From assembly GCF_032854445.1 (NCBI RefSeq), contig NC_088301.1, positions 42,643,187-42,707,186 of the forward strand: a stretch of 64,000 nucleotides of DNA, given 5' to 3'. Source of the DNA: Liolophura sinensis (lineage: Eukaryota > Mollusca > Polyplacophora > Chitonida > Chitonidae). A program made the position numbers and the translations under genes. The notes beneath the pieces were generated by a model. That model saw only the letters and a list, made by a program, of their open reading frames with translations. It was not told the origin of the DNA and ran no database searches. This document shows, in pieces, positions 58,966-64,000 of this stretch. The stretch's first letter is position 1. Each line of letters starts with the position of its first letter.

Positions 58966-60177
58966 TCATCTGGCTTGGCTTGGTTCTAGATCGTGACGTT
59001 CATATCGACACGGACGGACGGATCGTCATGATGACAGTATAGTTCCTTCGCCTTAATTTAACAAAAGGGATAAAATGGCGACTCCCCCACAGTGGGTTTC
59101 GTTGTACATGCATGTCTGAGGGTCTGGCAGGCGTTGGACAAGGTGTTGTTCTTAGTATGAGGTGTACGCCCATCAAATGCAAGTTCCACACATTTAATTT
59201 GTGCACCAATAAACAGTTCGAATCAACCCCACTATATTCGTGCTTGGAGGAAAATGGAGGACTCTACAATATTCTACATTTTCTTCAATAGGGTGAGTGC
59301 AAAGCCATTAACAACAAGACGACTTGTTAATAAATAACTTATGTATACATACGAGCTATATTTTTATCTGCTAGGGAATAACATGTCATCATGGCAGTAT
59401 TTCGCTACAACATTACATAAAAACTATGTTTTTACAGTTATATACTACAATAATTATACACGGTCTTGCCCACAGTTACGTAATACTACGTACAATGACT
59501 TGTACATATATATTTAGTTTACATGGACATCCTCAACAACATTCCTTACATAGACAATGGAAACAACAACATGTTATGTACCTGAGACTTAAGAAGGAGG
59601 TAAAAAATTTACTCACAGTAGTTTAGCGACATGTCTTTGTATTGCCTTAATTATGATAATTCGATTTCGGCGAAGCAGTTTCGTTCCATGTGCAATCAAT
59701 GAAGGGTTTGCGCGTCCAATGGAGGTCAACAATAATTATAGATTTATGGCGTGATCACCAAATCAATGTGTGTGACATATGCAGCAGATGAAACACTTTA
59801 AAATGACAGAAACGAAACAATGAAATGTCGGTGGCAAGATTTGAGTATTTTATCAAGGAAATTTAGGTTGACTTCAGTGTCTTTTGACTCGTCCCATTGC
59901 CCTTGACATTATATATGTCCCACCATATAGGTCTAGGAAATTGCATTTATGCCAGACAGTTACAAGAGTAACGGTGTCTCTATAAAAACACATTGCATGA
60001 GACGGACATGAAAAATTCAAATACAAGTATCAGTAATTTGTAAAGTTACTATCCTTTGCATGGAAATATAAATAAAGCGAAGGTCACAAAACATGTCATA
60101 AAAATGCCCTTTTCAGGAATCGGACGGTAAGTTTGAGGGAATGAAATGATGTGATTACAAATTTCGCTCTCCTACAC

Positions 60178-60271
60178 CTGAGACTAAAGTTGTACATCTG
60201 CAAGCTGTACATGCTCTTATAGTCACGAAAATAGTATTCGTAACTTCTCCACGGATAATACATTTCAGTCC
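60178..60271 (-). CDS. Possible orphan or alternative exon, Tyr-rich
   Basis: Between a strong acceptor (TTTTTTACAG before 60271) and a donor CAG/GTGTAG lies a 94-nt open block encoding TEMYYPWRSYEYYFRDYKSM and about 11 more residues, rich in tyrosine. It sits 0.3 kb downstream of the terminal exon of the membrane-protein gene, on the same strand. It could be an alternative 3' exon of that gene, part of another gene, or chance. Nothing recognisable in the peptide. Confidence 0.25.
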
Positions 60272-60564
60272 CTGTAAAAAAGAACACTTAGAAAGATTTT
60301 CTCTCATGTATTACGTTGCCAAAACCATAACAGTGGTTGAATTGCTCACTAAGAATGTTTCTCCGGTAAACTTCACGTTGGATTCTGTTTCTCATTTCGA
60401 CATATTATAAATATATACTATACGGTACTATATTACACTAAATTCTTTGGTTTGGGTAGTTTTCCCAACCAATATACTTTCTATAGGTCATTCTATCATT
60501 AGAATTTTCCCGGCAAAGTCAAGCTATAAATGTATTTCACTCAAAAACTTTGGTCAGGCTACTG

Positions 60565-63500
60565 CTACTTTCTAAAGGGGAATGTACCGTCGCTATTATC
60601 TGTATCATCAATGCCCTTTACACTCTGGTCAGACGCGAAAGGCGAAATCTCAAGTTGAAACTCGTCAAAAGTAGCCTTTTTATTGTGCCTCAGCTCTGGT
60701 GGTCCAGTTGAGCTGGTCGTGGTTGCTGTGGTCGTCTTTGCTTCCTCTGTTTGGGAGTAAAACGAGATTTTAACCGGGCTAGGGGAAGTTAACACTGTAA
60801 GGTGAATGTTGGTGGGTATCTTTCCGTTGCCCTTCTTCATTTCTTCTTGTGCCCTGGCCACGTTTTGACTATATAATCCGTAGTTATAAGCCAACACAAC
60901 TGCCCATATTCCAACAGTAATAACCACACCAGTGAAGTACAAACGAGTAGCGATGCGTCTCCACTGTCTAGCTTTTTCAGTTTGTTTGGCGCGCTTAGCC
61001 AAGAGGACATGCGTCAGAAACGAGAGAAGTCCAAACAAAGGGTTTATGAGTATCCCAACTACAATTACACCTGGCATCTGCATGAAGTATCGAGTCCTGA
61101 AAAAAAAGAAGAACGCGAAATGTTTAAAATGATAACAGGTCAACTAAATATCCCTTTACAGTATAATTATTCATCATCCACCATCAGCAATTAATGCCCT
61201 CCACTAAAAAGGTCATACCGGTACTTACTTAAGTATTTGCTTACTTCTTTTAGCACCGTATTTACCAGTGATAGGAGTGTGTAAGCGGAGGAATAAGGTA
61301 TATAACTGGAGACAGGTCAGAACCCAGGAAAAAACACCACGCTTTTCTCCGTGTACCTGACAACTCCCCAGGCTTTAATGAAACTTGAACTCAAATGTGC
61401 TACCTCAACTGCGATTCCGGAGAACTAAAAAAAAAATAACTTTGCCAGCTTGGGTTATTACTGTGAAAAAGCACCAATACACCATGTTTATTCTAAAACC
61501 GGGCCGTGGTCTACTGGTTACTTGCCTTTCATTTGTTAAGATACACGAGATGTGGTTTCAAACCCAGTCTTGGACATGAATTTTTTTTTATCGCTGTCAC
61601 AACCTGTGGGGATTTTGATGACATTAGCCATCGACAAACGCTCGTGTAGCCGTTTGGTGAGTCTAATGTTCGTTGAAGACCACACACATCTTATATGGTA
61701 TGCTTAAGTATATGGCACATGTGGGAAAGTTCATCAGTGACTTGACAAAGGTCGGACTTTTACGCCTGTCTCTCCACCATCCTCCACCCATAAAACTCAT
61801 ATAAAACTCATATGAGTGAAAAAAATCCTGAGTATGGTTTAACGCAATAATGAAATAAATAAATAAATAGTCTTTCTTTTCATATATAGCTTTGCTAAAA
61901 TAAGCTAGAAATGTAGGGTATTATCTATTTGTTGTTCATACTTTTACCATTCTCAGGAACTTTTCACTTCTACTATGACGGTTAGTTTTATGGTTAGAGA
62001 AAATCGGAGTGACAGGAGCAAGCCACTGACCTATGACATATCGGAACGTTATATTGGTTCAAGGCAAGCGGTTTCAAAGGAACTTTATGTAAGATTACAC
62101 GATCCGTACGACAACCTATTGACACAAGATCTCGGGAAAAGGGAGGCAAGGGAATCTTAAAAATTCCCTGTTCGATTGTGGGTGAAATAATGATCACTTT
62201 ATATACTGTGCCACTAATTTTTGCACATTGGCTATGCTGACATGCCGTAAGGCTACTGGAGGAATGATAACGGTGCTTATGTAATATTAGCTCATCAATG
62301 CACACTTCTTTGACCCGAACAAAAAAGATTAAGTTGCAATGTCTTGAGAAGAAGATTTTCTGGTGAATGAAATGTACATGTACTTCAACAAATAAAAACA
62401 ATGGCGTATGCTAACAAAGGAATGGTTTTCAGTATTGGCATGAACAACCACAACAACACACAGTAAAAATAACACACTTCAGTCTGCAACTTTAACTGCA
62501 CTAATAGGTAGCTATGTAACAGAATCAGTTAAGTGCTGCTTTTGGTTAACTCATTTGCCAGGTACGTATTATGCAAAGTAAGTTTTCGTACATGTCTGCT
62601 GTTGTTGACGGTCGCCTGTTTTTACAGATGTCACTAAAGGCTTTAAAATCCTCAACACACACAACGTCTGTACCTGCAAAGTAAATGATAACTCATTAAT
62701 GCCACAAATCAGTTTAGATCTCAACGCAGGTGAGGTTATGAGCTCACTTGTATAGTGTCATTATAGTTAATTTACACCTAAACAATTATAAGGGTATCAA
62801 AATTACGTTATAAACACTTCAGCTAAAGTATAAAATTACGTGTTCTGTACGCAATTTTCTGTGCCGAACTACTTAGATACCTACAGGAATTGTATAGTAT
62901 CTGGTTCCATTTACTAGGCCATTTGACCTAAGTGTAACAGCTTGTTTATGTGTGCTTCTGGTAAGAGATGTGCATTAATTATGGCTCAGAAATTATTTGA
63001 AAGCTCGCCAGTGTTGACAAAAACAAGTGACTTCCAGTTGCGCAGCAAGGGTTTCCTGCGATGATATTCAGACTTTACAGGTTTACACAAATACAACTTA
63101 CCGACAGCTTTATTAGGGGGGACCCCGTTGAACTCTGGGAATGGTTTAAGTAAAGTTTGATAAGTATGCTTCACTTGAGGGCTGCCAATCTCTGGAAAAC
63201 AACAAATTAACTTTGACAAAAGAACGAAAAAGAGAGAAACGCAAACAGAAAATAACAAATAACTTTCCTAGACTCAAAGATAACGAATTGCTATTCATTG
63301 GCATTCCGTGAATTGAAGGAGTTATTTCCCAGTAACAGTTATCTCGAGATTATCACTTTCAGTAGGCTACAGATATACAATTATTCTTAAATTTAAATAC
63401 GTAATGTATGGATGTATCTTCAGGAAGAAATATATTTTTAAATTACGATTAGTTCGCCCCAACAGGAATATCCAATATAAATGGATACAACTGACAACAA

Positions 63501-63676
63501 TCAAACCCCCTCATATCCACTAACACGCCTCCCCACTACCCCAGGTCAAAACCATCAAAATGACTAGTAAACTCACCTTCTTCAGCAGTCGTGTTCTTCA
63601 TATTTGGGATATCACTTGAGTTATGTATGAGTATGCTTGTCAAATATACAGTCTCGATGGCCAAGTTTGGGAAGTA
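60565..63676 (-). CDS. Unrecognised two-helix membrane protein, 3' exons (CD225/dispanin-like at best)
   Basis: Four phase-compatible minus-strand exons: 63676-63577, 63191-63102, 62673-62592 and 61096-60565 with stop. They give 267 residues in the window; the start lies upstream or outside. Visible parts: an N-terminal segment with two NxS/T sites (HNSSD, KNTTA), a central soluble stretch with two cysteines, then a hydrophobic segment VIVVGILINPLFGLLSFL, a basic loop (LAKRAKQTEKARQWRRIA), a second hydrophobic segment YFTGVVITVGIWAVVLAYNY, and a Ser/Thr-rich, acidic C-terminus ending TFPFRK. The helix - basic/Ala loop - helix plan and the NP before the first helix end recall CD225 (IFITM/dispanin) proteins, but this is weak and by eye only. 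The donor at 62591 (AT/GTACGA) is poor and was chosen because it alone fits the phase. Function unknown. Confidence 0.6.
61501..61869 (+). mobile_element. tRNA-derived SINE, second type
   Basis: The head GGGCCGTGGTCTACTGGTTA (box A-like) and GTGGTTTCAAACCC (box B-like) form a tRNA-like unit with a distorted fold. The body differs from the main family, and the end is TGAGTATGGTTTAACGCAAT followed by an AAATAAATAAATA tail. Lies in the intron of the membrane-protein gene, antisense to it. Confidence 0.6.
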
Positions 63677-64000
63677 CTGAAACAAATATCAACAATATAC
63701 TAAGGCATCCTTGAATCAAATCAGGTAAATTCGAAATATGAACCTTGAACCTTCAAATAACGGGCAGACTTGTACAAGTGAAATGCAGACTCAGAAATGA
63801 CGTTGAACTGAACAACTACCTTACATTCACTACCTTCAGGCCTTTCACAAATGAACAGGTAAATTCTATATCAAGATATTCGATATGAACTTACGCTCAT
63901 GTGTGACGATATAATTTTGGGTGTCCACAGTACACAAGCACTAAACAAAAGCCGCCCATAAAACTATGTATCACGGAAAGAGCAAAACAACAAGAATTCA

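Larger units (their letters stand above)
51911..60177. other. Gene-poor, repeat-rich intergenic region
   Basis: 8 kb without any recognisable coding exon. It holds SINE copies, a TIR element, two tandem arrays and an inverted repeat, listed separately. Open frames here are short and lack conserved motifs. Confidence 0.55.

Noticed and set aside
60932-61194. Overlapping plus-strand frames of 66-70 codons
   Set aside because: Antisense shadows of the membrane-protein terminal exon, whose minus frame is longer and has helix and tail structure.
61501-61580. Possible tRNA gene
   Set aside because: Box A and B are recognisable, but the acceptor and anticodon arms do not fold cleanly and an A-rich tail follows a non-tRNA body. 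It is a SINE head.

Overview
This is a nuclear genomic window from an animal, very probably a lophotrochozoan and most likely a mollusc. The genes are split into many small exons with GT-AG introns. The intergenic DNA is AT-rich, and tRNA-derived SINEs with AATAAATAAA tails recur throughout, of a kind I associate with bivalve and gastropod genomes. A close relative such as a brachiopod cannot be excluded. Nothing prokaryotic, viral or plasmid-like was seen.

Layout. (1) About 2.6-32.4 kb, plus strand: the 3' two thirds of a Flamingo/CELSR planar-polarity adhesion GPCR, 35 recognisable coding exons encoding about 1,790 residues. They cover the end of the cadherin region, EGF and laminin-G domains, laminin-type EGF, HRM, GAIN/GPS, the seven-helix domain and a long tail ending in the PDZ ligand ETTV. 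The cadherin-repeat exons lie upstream of the window. (2) 35.1-44.3 kb, minus strand: a complete 14-exon gene for the beta subunit of mitochondrial processing peptidase (PMPCB, about 482 residues), tail-to-tail with CELSR. (3) 46.4-51.0 kb, plus strand: NAPEPLD, the zinc phospholipase D that releases N-acylethanolamines, head-to-head with PMPCB. The same pair is neighbouring and divergent in human. (4) About 52-60 kb: gene-poor DNA with SINEs, a TIR element, a 45-bp minisatellite and an older decayed tandem array of about 29 bp. (5) 60.6-63.7 kb, minus strand: 3' exons of an unrecognised two-helix membrane protein that faintly resembles the CD225/dispanin fold.

Exon phases close exactly across all three recognised genes except in two exons. 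CELSR exon 2578-2931 and PMPCB exon 2 each carry one extra base that breaks the frame in conserved sequence; assembly error or a polymorphic/null allele are the options. Introns carry several TIR elements (MITE-like), at least three families of dispersed short repeats, and SINEs with clear target-site duplications. Two of these SINEs, in different genes, begin their target duplication exactly at intron position +10, in sense orientation.

The genes do not form one pathway. CELSR acts in planar polarity and neural wiring, PMPCB in mitochondrial presequence removal, and NAPEPLD in lipid signalling. I found no convincing new multi-gene system. The strongest leads are the paired +10 SINE insertions, the conserved PMPCB-NAPEPLD head-to-head pair, the unrecognised membrane protein and the TIR elements.
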